This document shows positions 17,422 to 25,792 of a stretch of DNA of 30,133 bases, one piece after another. The stretch covers positions 1-30,133 of the forward strand of contig CAZAAC010000032.1 in assembly GCA_964483155.1 (NCBI GenBank), in the 5' to 3' direction. The stretch is from JAAYYM01 sp964483155 (GTDB taxonomy: Bacteria > Bacillota > Clostridia > Lachnospirales > Lachnospiraceae). Every line of letters begins with the position of its first letter. Position 1 is the stretch's first letter. Below the pieces are notes generated by a model, which had not been told where the DNA came from, searched no databases, and worked only from the letters and a program-made list of their open reading frames with translations. A program made the translations under genes and the position numbers.

Positions 17422-17719
17422 TATATTTATATTCTAGAGTATGCAGAGTAGAAAAATATATAGCACTTCATTATTGAATTTGCCTAATAATTATAACAAA
17501 GGTTATTATTGTAATCAATATACTTTTTCTAATTGTATATTTATATAAATATTAATTGATATCTTTTCAAAACAATCCGACATCTGTTCTTAGGGAAGCG
17601 GGGATACTCCACAACAAATAAATGCATAAGGACTAGTCCGGTGAACTACTTGCCAGTTAGTGAATGTGAGCAAAATAATGACCAACTTTTTTATTTCTGA
17701 CAAAAAAAGTCAATATTTA
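17422..17719. other. Intergenic gap with a GC-richer block
   Basis: The first part (17422-17575) is AT-rich and shows nothing. Bases ~17581-17680 are clearly richer in G and C and contain the perfect palindrome GGACTAGTCC (17630-17639). One frame is open here from 17560 to a TGA near 17700, reading LGKRGYSTTNKCIRTSPVNY, without a start or ribosome site. It may be the end of a lost mobile element or gene. No inverted-repeat end or target duplication was identified. Confidence 0.4.
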
Positions 17720-17748
17720 TTGATATTATTCGCAGTTAGGATTATAAT
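17720..17748 (+). promoter_or_regulatory. Promoter of the restriction/defence operon
   Basis: TTGATA (17720-17725), a 17-base spacer and a consensus TATAAT (17743-17748), 47 bases before the first gene. No other promoter of this quality is seen down to 25487, so it likely drives all six genes. Confidence 0.75.
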
Positions 17749-17795
17749 TATCGTGTCGTGTTTTATTAGTTTATTCAGAAAAATGGAGATTAACG

Positions 17796-17984
17796 ATGGA
17801 ATATTTGTCAATACGTCAAACAGCAGAAAAGTGGGAAATTTCAAAGAGGAGAATTCAAATATTATGCGCAGAAGGTCGCATACCAGGTGTTATTAAAATT
17901 GATTATTCATGGGCAATACCTGCTGATGCAGAAAAGCCCAAAGATGAAAGAATTAAGAGCAGAAAGTATGTTAAATCAAAATAG
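17796..17984 (+). CDS. Small helix-turn-helix DNA-binding protein
   Basis: 62 residues. A MerR/excisionase-like winged HTH fills it: YLSIRQTAEKWEISKRRIQI, then LCAEGRIPGVIKI and WAIPADAEKPKDERIK. GGAGA lies 6 bases before the ATG. The same domain recurs at the N-terminus of the next gene, the methyltransferase. The two share S-x-x-x-x-AE-x-W, the R-x-x-x-LC pair, W-x-IP-x-DAE-x-P-x-D and RIK. As first gene of the operon it is well placed to be an autoregulator or controller protein setting methylase-before-nuclease timing. That role is inference; small HTH proteins of this kind also accompany Fic and other accessory genes. Confidence 0.82.
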   Translation: MEYLSIRQTAEKWEISKRRIQILCAEGRIPGVIKIDYSWAIPADAEKPKDERIKSRKYVKSK

Positions 17985-18053
17985 TATACAAGAAAAGTGA
18001 ATAGATTTCTATATGTAAAAAAATAGTAGTATTAAGAAGGACGGTTGTAACTA

Positions 18054-19502
18054 ATGGTAGGATTTTTTTCAACAAAGGAAATAGCAGAAATATGGGGGAT
18101 TACAAGTTTTCGTGTGTCAGCATTGTGCTCATCTGGAAAAATCCTTGGAGCAGTTAAGCATGGGAAAGTGTGGAAAATACCTTGTGATGCAGAAAGACCT
18201 GAAGATAGAAGGATAAAACAAAAAAGCCTTGAAGATTGTAAGTTTACATTTATAGATTTATTTGCAGGAATTGGAGGATTCCATCAAGCGATGCGCTTTC
18301 TTGGAGGAAAATGTTTGATGGCTTCTGAAATTAATCAAGCATGTGTTGAAACATACACACTGAATTACAAAACAAAGGATGTTCGTGGAGATATTAGAAA
18401 AATCGAAGCTGATTCGATTGGAAAATTTGATGTTCTTTGCGCGGGCTTTCCTTGTCAACCATTCAGCAAGGCTGGATTACAACAGGGGTTTGATGACGAA
18501 GACAGAGGAAATCTTTTTTTTAATATATTACGAATTCTTGATGAACATTCAGAAGCAAAGTTTATCATTCTTGAAAATGTTCGTAACTTGGCAGACAAGG
18601 AAGATAATTGGAATATTATCAAGACAGAATTGATGAAACGAGATTTCTTTATTACTGAAAAACCAATTATTCTTTCTCCTTCAAACTTTGGATTACCACA
18701 GATAAGAGAGAGAGTGTATATACTTGGGATAAGGAAAGATTTAAGAAATACAGACATACTTACGAATGATTACATACATATAAAAGACTTGGGATTAGAT
18801 ACAATACAGTTTAAAGATAAATGCAAGATGGGAGATGCATTTTCTGCTTTAGAGAAAAATGTATCTGATGAATATATTATTGAGCCTGAACAAGAAGAAA
18901 TGATTCTTGCTTGGGAAGAATTTCGTAAGAGAACTAATATAAGAGTTATAGGTTTTCCAATTTGGATAAAAAGCTTCGGATATCTCGTGGAAAATGAAGA
19001 AGAATTTTTGCAAAGTCAAGACTACAATAATATACCTGATTGGAAAAAAAAATTTGTAAAAAACAATAGAAAACTATATTTAGAGAACAAAGATTTTATT
19101 GATGAGTGGATAGTAAAACATAACATGCTCAACCGAATCAAGGTATATCAGAAATTTGAGTGGAATTGCGGAACAGATGTGGAAGATATTCATGATGCTG
19201 TGTTGCAGGTCCGACAATCGGGAATTAGAGTAAAAAGACCGACATATTTTCCTGCATTAGTGGCAATCGTGAACACACCAATTATTTATGATAAACAGAA
19301 AAAGCATTTTAGATTTATAACTCCAAGAGAGGCGGCTAATTTACAGAATTTTGATCAACGTTTTAAATTCACAGGTACTGATAAGCAGATATATCGTCAA
19401 CTTGGAAATTCTGTAAATGTAAAAATATTAAAAATACTTGGAAAGAAACTGTTCGGTTTTGCAATTGACGGATGGGAGGTTCAAAATGGGGAAAAAGATT
19501 AA
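18054..19502 (+). CDS. DNA cytosine-C5 methyltransferase with N-terminal HTH
   Basis: Methylates cytosine at C5 in a specific DNA sequence, using SAM. 482 residues: HTH domain 1-57 (paralogous to the preceding small protein), then the methylase. Motif I FIDLFAGIGGFHQAM is at 66-80 and motif IV GFPCQPFSKAG has catalytic C134. Motif VI ENV is at 174-176, motif VIII QIRERV at 216-221. Motif IX-like PREAANLQNF and motif X RQLGNSVNV come near the end. The target-recognition part is about 250-430, with unknown specificity. Its end overlaps the ATPase gene by 17 bases. It most likely provides self-protection for the nucleases downstream. The N-terminal HTH is not part of the standard fold and could bind the operator or steer the enzyme. 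Confidence 0.95.
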   Translation: MVGFFSTKEIAEIWGITSFRVSALCSSGKILGAVKHGKVWKIPCDAERPEDRRIKQKSLEDCKFTFIDLFAGIGGFHQAMRFLGGKCLMASEINQACVETYTLNYKTKDVRGDIRKIEADSIGKFDVLCAGFPCQPFSKAGLQQGFDDEDRGNLFFNILRILDEHSEAKFIILENVRNLADKEDNWNIIKTELMKRDFFITEKPIILSPSNFGLPQIRERVYILGIRKDLRNTDILTNDYIHIKDLGLDTIQFKDKCKMGDAFSALEKNVSDEYIIEPEQEEMILAWEEFRKRTNIRVIGFPIWIKSFGYLVENEEEFLQSQDYNNIPDWKKKFVKNNRKLYLENKDFIDEWIVKHNMLNRIKVYQKFEWNCGTDVEDIHDAVLQVRQSGIRVKRPTYFPALVAIVNTPIIYDKQKKHFRFITPREAANLQNFDQRFKFTGTDKQIYRQLGNSVNVKILKILGKKLFGFAIDGWEVQNGEKD

Positions 19503-21060
19503 TATTAGACCTACTACAGGTGTATATGCAACATATAAAAATATAAAGTATGATCCGTGGACGGCAATAGCGGAGTTTGTTGATAATTCGACTCAAAGTT
19601 ATTACGATAGGATTGTACGCCTTAAAGAAACAAAATACTGGAAGGGATTGAATGTAGAAATAATATATGAAAAGAATACTGTTGAAGGCGACAAAATTAT
19701 TATTCGAGACAATGCATATGGAATGAATTTCTATGATTTTCAGAGAGCAATAGTGCTAGACAGCCCACCTAAAAAGGCATCACGCAGTGAGTTTGGAATG
19801 GGATTAAAAACAGCAGCTTGTTGGTTTGGCTCAAATTGGTCAGTGGAATCAACCGAATTAGGTTCAAATGTAAAGTATTATGCTACTGTTGATGTCAAGG
19901 CGCTTCATAAGTATAAAATGGAAGAAATTGAAGTTCAGGAGGAAGACTGTAATCCGAAAGAACACGGAACAACTGTAACAATATGGAATTTAAACAGAAC
20001 AATAATTGGTAGGCAAATTGGAAAAACTAAAGATCAGTTGCGGGGAATGTATAGAAATGATCTTAGGACAGGCGAAATTGTTATTAGTTACAATGGAGAA
20101 AACTTAATATATGAAGAACCAAATGTATTGAAAGAAAAATTGCCTGATGGAACAATCAAGATATGGAAAAAACATATTTCTTTTTCTATACCATATTTGG
20201 AGCAGTCTTTAATAGTAGATGGGTATGTTGCTATAAGAGAGACAGCAAGTACATCAGCAGCTGGGTTTGCATTACTTCGACAAGGAAGAGTAATAATTGG
20301 TGGATATGAGAATGCATATCGACCGGAAGAAATATTTGAAAAGCCTAATTCATTTGTATATCAAAGATTATTTGGCGAATTGAATATGGACAATTGGCCA
20401 GTCACACAAACAAAGGATGCATTTGATTGGTATAGTGGTTTAGAAGACGAACTGATTGAGAAATTAAATGAATCATGTGAAGACTATAGGAAGAAAGTCA
20501 AAGAATATCGAGTAGGGAAAAAACTTTCAATGGAGGAATCTACAACAGAGTTAGTTAATACTTTTTCTAATGCGGGAGTTATTTCAAATGCAGATATAGA
20601 GACGATTGAGGTAAGCACAGCATCGCCGCAAGATGGTGTAATAAACACTAATGTGCTAGAGCAACAGATGGATAACGGTGACCAAGAAAGTACATCTAAC
20701 AAGAGTGCTGATATAACTATTGAGGGCTCGTTAGGAAAAAGAATTACATTTGATATGTCAGGGGAGAAATATACACTAAAGTTGTTGTTAGAGAAGAATG
20801 ACTCACAGAAAAATTGGCTTAATATTACAAAGACAAGTGTTAATGAGTATCAGGTTGATTGGAATATCAGACATCCATTTTTCAAGCCATACATAGATGA
20901 ACCAGATTTCTTGCTAATTATGGAAAAATTTGTTTTCGCTATGGCGTTAACTGAAATCGAGGTTACACAGACTAGTATAGATGGAATGATAACTGCTAGT
21001 GGTGTACGAATGAAGATGAATGATATTTTGAAAGATATAGTGAAAGGGGACAATTTATGA
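19486..21060 (+). CDS. MORC/MutL-like GHKL ATPase
   Basis: 524 residues. The GHKL ATP-binding fold is plain: N-box AIAEFVDNS with E30 and N34; G1 box DNAYGM at 75-80; G2 lid FGMGLKTA at 103-110; G3 HGTT at 160-163. A second domain of S5/transducer type follows (GFALLRQGRVIIGGYEN; TKDAFDW). Beyond ~350 lies a variable linker and a C-terminal domain of ~90 residues I do not recognise. The ATG has GGGAGG 6 bases before it, inside the methylase gene. MORC-like ATPases of this form are known partners of Z1 helicases and methylases in restriction systems (Iyer, Abhiman and Aravind 2008, from memory). Likely role: an ATP-driven clamp or conformational switch on DNA. It is not a histidine kinase: no H-box is visible. 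Confidence 0.9.
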   Translation: MGKKINIRPTTGVYATYKNIKYDPWTAIAEFVDNSTQSYYDRIVRLKETKYWKGLNVEIIYEKNTVEGDKIIIRDNAYGMNFYDFQRAIVLDSPPKKASRSEFGMGLKTAACWFGSNWSVESTELGSNVKYYATVDVKALHKYKMEEIEVQEEDCNPKEHGTTVTIWNLNRTIIGRQIGKTKDQLRGMYRNDLRTGEIVISYNGENLIYEEPNVLKEKLPDGTIKIWKKHISFSIPYLEQSLIVDGYVAIRETASTSAAGFALLRQGRVIIGGYENAYRPEEIFEKPNSFVYQRLFGELNMDNWPVTQTKDAFDWYSGLEDELIEKLNESCEDYRKKVKEYRVGKKLSMEESTTELVNTFSNAGVISNADIETIEVSTASPQDGVINTNVLEQQMDNGDQESTSNKSADITIEGSLGKRITFDMSGEKYTLKLLLEKNDSQKNWLNITKTSVNEYQVDWNIRHPFFKPYIDEPDFLLIMEKFVFAMALTEIEVTQTSIDGMITASGVRMKMNDILKDIVKGDNL

Positions 21061-23219
21061 ATAATTTGGGTTGCGTTGGAATGGATTATCAAAATAAAAA
21101 TGACTATGTGTGGAGTGTTGAAACTGAAGGAAGATATGCAACAATAATTAAGGATTATCTTATTTGCGATGGTATTCCAGATGCGGGCGCAAGCAAAATT
21201 ATTCAAAATGCAGCGTCCGTGTTAGGATATTGCCCTAATCCTGATGAAGATGTAATAAAGCATTTAACTGGAATTGTAATAGGGAAAGTTCAAAGTGGGA
21301 AAACATCCAATTTTATCGCGTTAACTGCGCTAGCATTTGATAATGGATATTCACATGTGGTTGTATTTGGAGGAACAAAAAACATTCTTGTATCTCAGAA
21401 CAGTGAAAGGATAAAAGAGTATTTTGCAGTGACATCTAATGTGATTGTTTTGAATACTACAGATCACAAAAGTCAACTCACATCAAAATGTATTTCTCAA
21501 TTTATAAAAATGGGCAAGAAAATAATTATTGTTGCTTTGAAATCAAGTGGTCAGATCTCATATATTAAGGAAAATGTATTCGGCGGAGAGGAATTGGATG
21601 AAAAGCCGACTCTAATTATTGATGACGAAGGGGATGAGGCATCATTAAACACATTAGTAAATAAAGGAAGAAAAAGTTCAACATATAGAGCAATTGAGGA
21701 TTTGAAATCGGTACTTAAACGGCATTGCTTTGTATCTGTTACAGCAACACCGCAAGCTAATATACTAATTGATAGTATGGATATTTTATCACCTGATTTT
21801 GGAATACTTGTTGATCCCGGGAAAGGATACTGCGGATTGAATGTTTTTCATACTGCAGATTCTAAGTATATGGTAGAGGTTCCGGATGATGAAACATCAT
21901 TACTAGATGAAGGAGTACCAAATTCTTTTTATGAAGCACTCTCAATGTTCTTTATTGCATGTGGTATATTTGAAACTCGTGGTAGAAAAGAAGGAACGAA
22001 ATTATCAATGTTGGTACATCCGAGTCAGAAAAAAATAGACCATATGCTAGTGATAAAAAAGATTGGAAAGATTGTAGAAGCGTGGAAAAAACTTGCTGAC
22101 AATAAAGAGGACATTGCATACGAGACTCTAGAGAGAAGACTAAAAGCAGCGCATAATCAGTTTGTAAAAGATGGTACTGAGGACTTACCAGACTATTTAA
22201 CAGTTGAAGAAAAAACACTTTATGCTATTAAGTATTGCGGTCTACATATTGTAAATGGGGACAGCGTTCCAAATGGAGCTGATAATTTTTATGACTTCAA
22301 TATCTACGTTGGCGGAGCAATGCTTGGTAGAGGACTCACATTAAAAGGTCTTGCTGTGACATATATTATTCATACATCGAAAGGGATTTCGAATGTTGAT
22401 ACTGTTCAACAGAGAGCACGATGGTTTGGATACAAAGTAAAATACTTGGATTTGTGTAGGATATTTGCAGTAAAGAAAATTGCAAAAGAATTTAGAAATA
22501 TTAGGGAGCATGAGCAGGATTTATGGGAGACAGTTCAATATGCCAATCTGGAAGGCACTCATTTTAAAGACATCGCAAGAATATTTTTGCTGTCAGATGA
22601 CTTGAATATGACAAGAAAATCTGTAGCGCCAACAGAAAGAGGTATATATAAACCTTGGAATATTCAACATATTTTTCAAACTAATAATGCTTATGCAGAT
22701 AGCAATAAAAGTATTATTTCCCAATATAAACAGCATCATATTGGAGAGCTTTTTCAAGAAAAGTTTGGAGAGGGTGATCCTTATAGCATACTGCAAAAAG
22801 TGGATTTTGATTTGCTAATTTCAGACTTGATTGACAAACTAATTTTCCCAGAAGAATCCAAATTAAACAAAACCTCTTTCAAAAAACTGAAAATGATAAT
22901 GAGCAAAAAGGGAATAAATGGGAAAGTGGATGTTATTTGGATGCGTGATGGGAGAGATAGAGACGGAAACGAATCAACATCTCAACATAAAATTGATGAT
23001 GGTGAAATTCCTAATTATATGGTAGGTCGTAGACCTCAGGATACGTCTCTTCCTGCTACATATATGGGTGATAGATATCAGTTTAGGAAGGATGATGTTA
23101 TGCAATTGCAAATTCACAACATTCAAGACATGGAAACAAAGTTGATTAGTCCTGCTTTGGCTCTCTATATTCCGAAGAACTATATAGAATGCATGACAAA
23201 CATAGTAATTCGCAGTTAA
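21057..23219 (+). CDS. Z1-domain superfamily II helicase-like ATPase
   Basis: 720 residues, start overlapping the previous stop by 4 bases (ATGA), with AAAGGGG upstream. Helicase motifs: Walker A GKVQSGKT at 76-83; Walker B-type DDEGDE at 189-194; motif III TATPQA at 229-234; motif V GGAMLGRGLTLKG from 419; motif VI QQRARWFGY at 451-459. These are the hallmarks of the Z1 family, which is found beside MORC-like ATPases and restriction enzymes. It probably translocates on or remodels DNA to licence cleavage. The C-terminal ~200 residues are unrecognised and could contact the nuclease partners. Confidence 0.93.
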   Translation: MNNLGCVGMDYQNKNDYVWSVETEGRYATIIKDYLICDGIPDAGASKIIQNAASVLGYCPNPDEDVIKHLTGIVIGKVQSGKTSNFIALTALAFDNGYSHVVVFGGTKNILVSQNSERIKEYFAVTSNVIVLNTTDHKSQLTSKCISQFIKMGKKIIIVALKSSGQISYIKENVFGGEELDEKPTLIIDDEGDEASLNTLVNKGRKSSTYRAIEDLKSVLKRHCFVSVTATPQANILIDSMDILSPDFGILVDPGKGYCGLNVFHTADSKYMVEVPDDETSLLDEGVPNSFYEALSMFFIACGIFETRGRKEGTKLSMLVHPSQKKIDHMLVIKKIGKIVEAWKKLADNKEDIAYETLERRLKAAHNQFVKDGTEDLPDYLTVEEKTLYAIKYCGLHIVNGDSVPNGADNFYDFNIYVGGAMLGRGLTLKGLAVTYIIHTSKGISNVDTVQQRARWFGYKVKYLDLCRIFAVKKIAKEFRNIREHEQDLWETVQYANLEGTHFKDIARIFLLSDDLNMTRKSVAPTERGIYKPWNIQHIFQTNNAYADSNKSIISQYKQHHIGELFQEKFGEGDPYSILQKVDFDLLISDLIDKLIFPEESKLNKTSFKKLKMIMSKKGINGKVDVIWMRDGRDRDGNESTSQHKIDDGEIPNYMVGRRPQDTSLPATYMGDRYQFRKDDVMQLQIHNIQDMETKLISPALALYIPKNYIECMTNIVIRS

Positions 23220-23231
23220 TGGGGGGAGATT

Positions 23232-24200
23232 ATGGATCTTTTACAAGCGTATCATGAAGCATTTGATAATGCATCAAGTAATCATGATTTTACACTGATT
23301 CAATATTCTGAAAGTCTGTTTGTGGGTAAAGATTTGGAAGGCAACGTATCGGTAGTTATTATTTCTAGCAAACCAAATAGAAAACCATTGCATCAGAAAA
23401 CAAGATTACTAAGCGTAGAATGTAATGCCGTTGTAAAATATAGTATTAATAATGAAGAAAATGAAGATGTTGTACACATAATCCGATGTTTTGCAGATAC
23501 GGAAAAAGAAAGAGATATTTTTATTGAATTAACTCCGTTATTTGGACAGGCAAGTCGAGTATTTGATCAAGAAAGTTCTATTTTGGAAACCGTGGCAATT
23601 CTTTCCTCTTTCTTCGCAGATAATAAGGAACCGTCATACACGGAGTTAGAGGGATTATTTGTGGAATTATATACAATATGGAGTTACAATAGCATTATTA
23701 AAATGAGTCAATATTGGCAATCCGAAGATAGGATGAAATTTGACTTTTCAATTACTGAAAAAGATAAAATCGAAGTGAAGGCAACAGAAAAAAATGAACG
23801 AAGACATCATTTCAGACACGAACAGCTTTTGGGAGAAACATTTAATATTTACATCATATCATATATGCTACGCAAAGATGATGAAGGGCTTTCATTGTAT
23901 GAATTAATGGGTAGAACAAAACCACTTTTGGAAGATAATCCTAAAAAAATGCTTATTATTGATAAGTATATTAAAAATGTTTCAGAAGAAAAATTAAGGG
24001 CATTAAGATTTAACGAATACCTTATTAGAATTAATAGAAAAGTTTTTAAGGCGGAAGATATTCCAAGATTTTCAGGTCTTGCACCGACTGGTGTCACTAA
24101 TGCAGAATATGATTGTCATCTTGATAATGCAAATGGAATTTCAGAAGAACAGTTCGTGAATGAAATAGATAACATTATAAAGGATAAGAATTCGAGATAA
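23232..24200 (+). CDS. PD-(D/E)XK nuclease-fold protein (DUF4420-like)
   Basis: 322 residues, 12 bases after the Z1 gene, with GGGGGGAG before the ATG. The nuclease-type core is visible: E145 in GLFVELYTIW, D171 in KFDFSI, and the E181-V-K183 pair in KIEVKAT. The following HHFRHEQLL segment is shared by DUF4420 proteins. The N-terminal ~130 residues form a separate beta-rich domain. In this setting it is probably one of two DNA-cutting subunits. Whether it cuts alone, or only with the Z1 and MORC ATPases, cannot be told from sequence. Confidence 0.85.
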   Translation: MDLLQAYHEAFDNASSNHDFTLIQYSESLFVGKDLEGNVSVVIISSKPNRKPLHQKTRLLSVECNAVVKYSINNEENEDVVHIIRCFADTEKERDIFIELTPLFGQASRVFDQESSILETVAILSSFFADNKEPSYTELEGLFVELYTIWSYNSIIKMSQYWQSEDRMKFDFSITEKDKIEVKATEKNERRHHFRHEQLLGETFNIYIISYMLRKDDEGLSLYELMGRTKPLLEDNPKKMLIIDKYIKNVSEEKLRALRFNEYLIRINRKVFKAEDIPRFSGLAPTGVTNAEYDCHLDNANGISEEQFVNEIDNIIKDKNSR

Positions 24201-24245
24201 ATATATTTGCATATATCAAAATACGGATGAGTAGGCGATAATAAA

Positions 24246-25487
24246 ATGGGAAATTTCACATTTGAGATTATTGAAAAGATTAGCCATGATAATAGAGAAA
24301 ATTGGCGACTATATGTTGATGCGGTATATAAAGCTGATCCACTCAAGAAAAATATGTCTGCAGAAGTCCTTTCAAAAATGTTAGGAGTAAAAAATCAAGG
24401 CGGTTTTAGATATCTGGGTAAGACTGAAATGCCGAAATTAGTTGTTTTGTTTTCTAGTGGGGAGGATATATATTGGAAAGATGAAATTGATAATAGTCTA
24501 GGTGTGTTTTTATATTATGGCGATAACAAAACTCCTGGAAATGATTTGCATAAAACGAATTTACACGGTAATGAAATACTGCGATATATTTTCCAATTGG
24601 CAACCTCAGATGATATTCCTCAAAGAGAAAAAATACCTCCGATATTGGTTTTTAAGAAAGCTGGAGGGCGAAATGTCAAATTTCTGGGTTTGGCTGTGCC
24701 GGGACTAAAAGGAAAGCCAAAAAAGGAATGGTTAACGGCAGTATGGGGATGTAATAAGGATGGTGATAGATTTCAGAATTACAAAGCTTTTTTTACAATC
24801 TTAAACACGTCAACAGGAAATGAAGTTGAAAGTGGTTTTGGTATAAATCTTGCGTGGCTAAACGATATTGAAAAAGGAGATGCTATTAAAAGTAAATTTG
24901 CTCCGAAAGGGTGGAAAAGATATATTAGATTGAAATCCTATGCATCGCTAATTGCGAAACAGGAGAAATTTAAAAAAACAAAAGAAGAACAACTACCATC
25001 TGAATCTGAAAAAATTAAAATGTTAGATATAATTCATGATTTTTTCATAGAGAAAGATAGAGGATATAGTTTTGAGAAGTTTGCTGCTGACATTATCAAA
25101 TATTTGGATGATGCTGTTTTGAATATTGAGGTGACACGACCGTATAAGGATGGTGGGTTTGATGGCGAGGGAAGGTATAGGATATTTAAACATGTAGAGA
25201 ATTCCGTTTTTGTAGAGTTTTATATGCAAGCAAAGTGCTATGCTCAAAATAATGGAATAGGTGTGGACGATACATCACGACTGATATCGCGAATCAAAAA
25301 TCGCCAATTTGGTATTATGATTACAACTTCATATATTGCTGATCAGGCATACAAAGAGATATTGGAGGACGGACATCCAATAATACTAATAACAGGTAGA
25401 GACATAGTAGAATTTATATATAATGAACTTGAAATAAGGGGAGTTGAAGATATACGAAAATGGTTGATAAACAATTATACAGAATAA
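24246..25487 (+). CDS. Restriction endonuclease, AspBHI-like N-terminus plus Mrr-type catalytic domain
   Basis: 413 residues. Residues ~20-225 carry GVKNQGGFRYLGK, LVVLFSSGEDIYWKDEID and FLYYGDNKTPGNDLHKT, the pattern of the AspBHI N-terminal DNA-recognition domain, an SRA-like reader in that enzyme. The C-terminal domain (~262-413) is Mrr-like: E278 in FEKFA, D306 in DGGFDGEG, and Q328-A-K330 in MQAKCY, then the TSYI/LITG strands. So both recognition and catalytic parts look intact. The ribosome site is weak (TAGGCGA). AspBHI itself cuts DNA with modified cytosine, which is puzzling next to a cytosine methylase. Here the reader may see sequence, a different mark, or mediate complex formation. 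It is the last gene of the operon; a terminator lies 140 bases on. Confidence 0.85.
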   Translation: MGNFTFEIIEKISHDNRENWRLYVDAVYKADPLKKNMSAEVLSKMLGVKNQGGFRYLGKTEMPKLVVLFSSGEDIYWKDEIDNSLGVFLYYGDNKTPGNDLHKTNLHGNEILRYIFQLATSDDIPQREKIPPILVFKKAGGRNVKFLGLAVPGLKGKPKKEWLTAVWGCNKDGDRFQNYKAFFTILNTSTGNEVESGFGINLAWLNDIEKGDAIKSKFAPKGWKRYIRLKSYASLIAKQEKFKKTKEEQLPSESEKIKMLDIIHDFFIEKDRGYSFEKFAADIIKYLDDAVLNIEVTRPYKDGGFDGEGRYRIFKHVENSVFVEFYMQAKCYAQNNGIGVDDTSRLISRIKNRQFGIMITTSYIADQAYKEILEDGHPIILITGRDIVEFIYNELEIRGVEDIRKWLINNYTE

Positions 25488-25627
25488 ATATTATTAAATT
25501 ATATAATGGATGGGTTAGAAACTTTGCATGAGAGAAGGAAACGCTGTAAACAAGAATCCGGGATATATTTATAATGGTAGAAATGATTGAAGAATGGAAC
25601 AAATGAAAAAAACATATTTCATCAGTA

Positions 25628-25651
25628 GGGCACAGTAATGTGCCTTATTTT
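25628..25651 (+). terminator. Terminator after the restriction operon
   Basis: GGCACA (25628-25633 region) and TGTGCC flank the loop GTAA and are followed by TTATTTT. The stem is short (6-7 bp) but well placed between the endonuclease and the next promoter. The remaining gap (25488-25792) holds only this, the next promoter, and an AT-rich stretch with no recognisable gene. Confidence 0.65.
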
Positions 25652-25717
25652 GAAAATGAACGAGCTGGTCAAAAAAGGTCCAATAGATTCAACATAGCCG
25701 AAAAAGAGCAGTATTCA

Positions 25718-25746
25718 TTGAGTGTACATGGAATAAAGATTATAAT
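25718..25746 (+). promoter_or_regulatory. Promoter for the WYL fragment and probably the caspase unit
   Basis: TTGAGT (25718-25723), 17-base spacer, consensus TATAAT (25741-25746), 46 bases before the preferred start at 25793. No separate promoter is obvious before the membrane-protein gene at 26305. Confidence 0.65.
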
Positions 25747-25792
25747 AAATGTGTTGAAAACAAAGCAACATCAAAATATGAGAGGTTCTTAT

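Noticed and set aside
17660..17896. 78-codon ORF overlapping the HTH gene
   Set aside because: Contains the promoter and overlaps the well-supported HTH gene out of frame; no ribosome site.
19438..19485. Longer N-terminus for the MORC-like ATPase
   Set aside because: The earlier start has no ribosome site and adds residues outside the domain; ATG 19486 follows GGGAGG by 6 bases.
25640..25792. A longer N-terminus for the WYL regulator
   Set aside because: It would start inside a terminator hairpin and run across a consensus promoter; the added residues do not look like the family.
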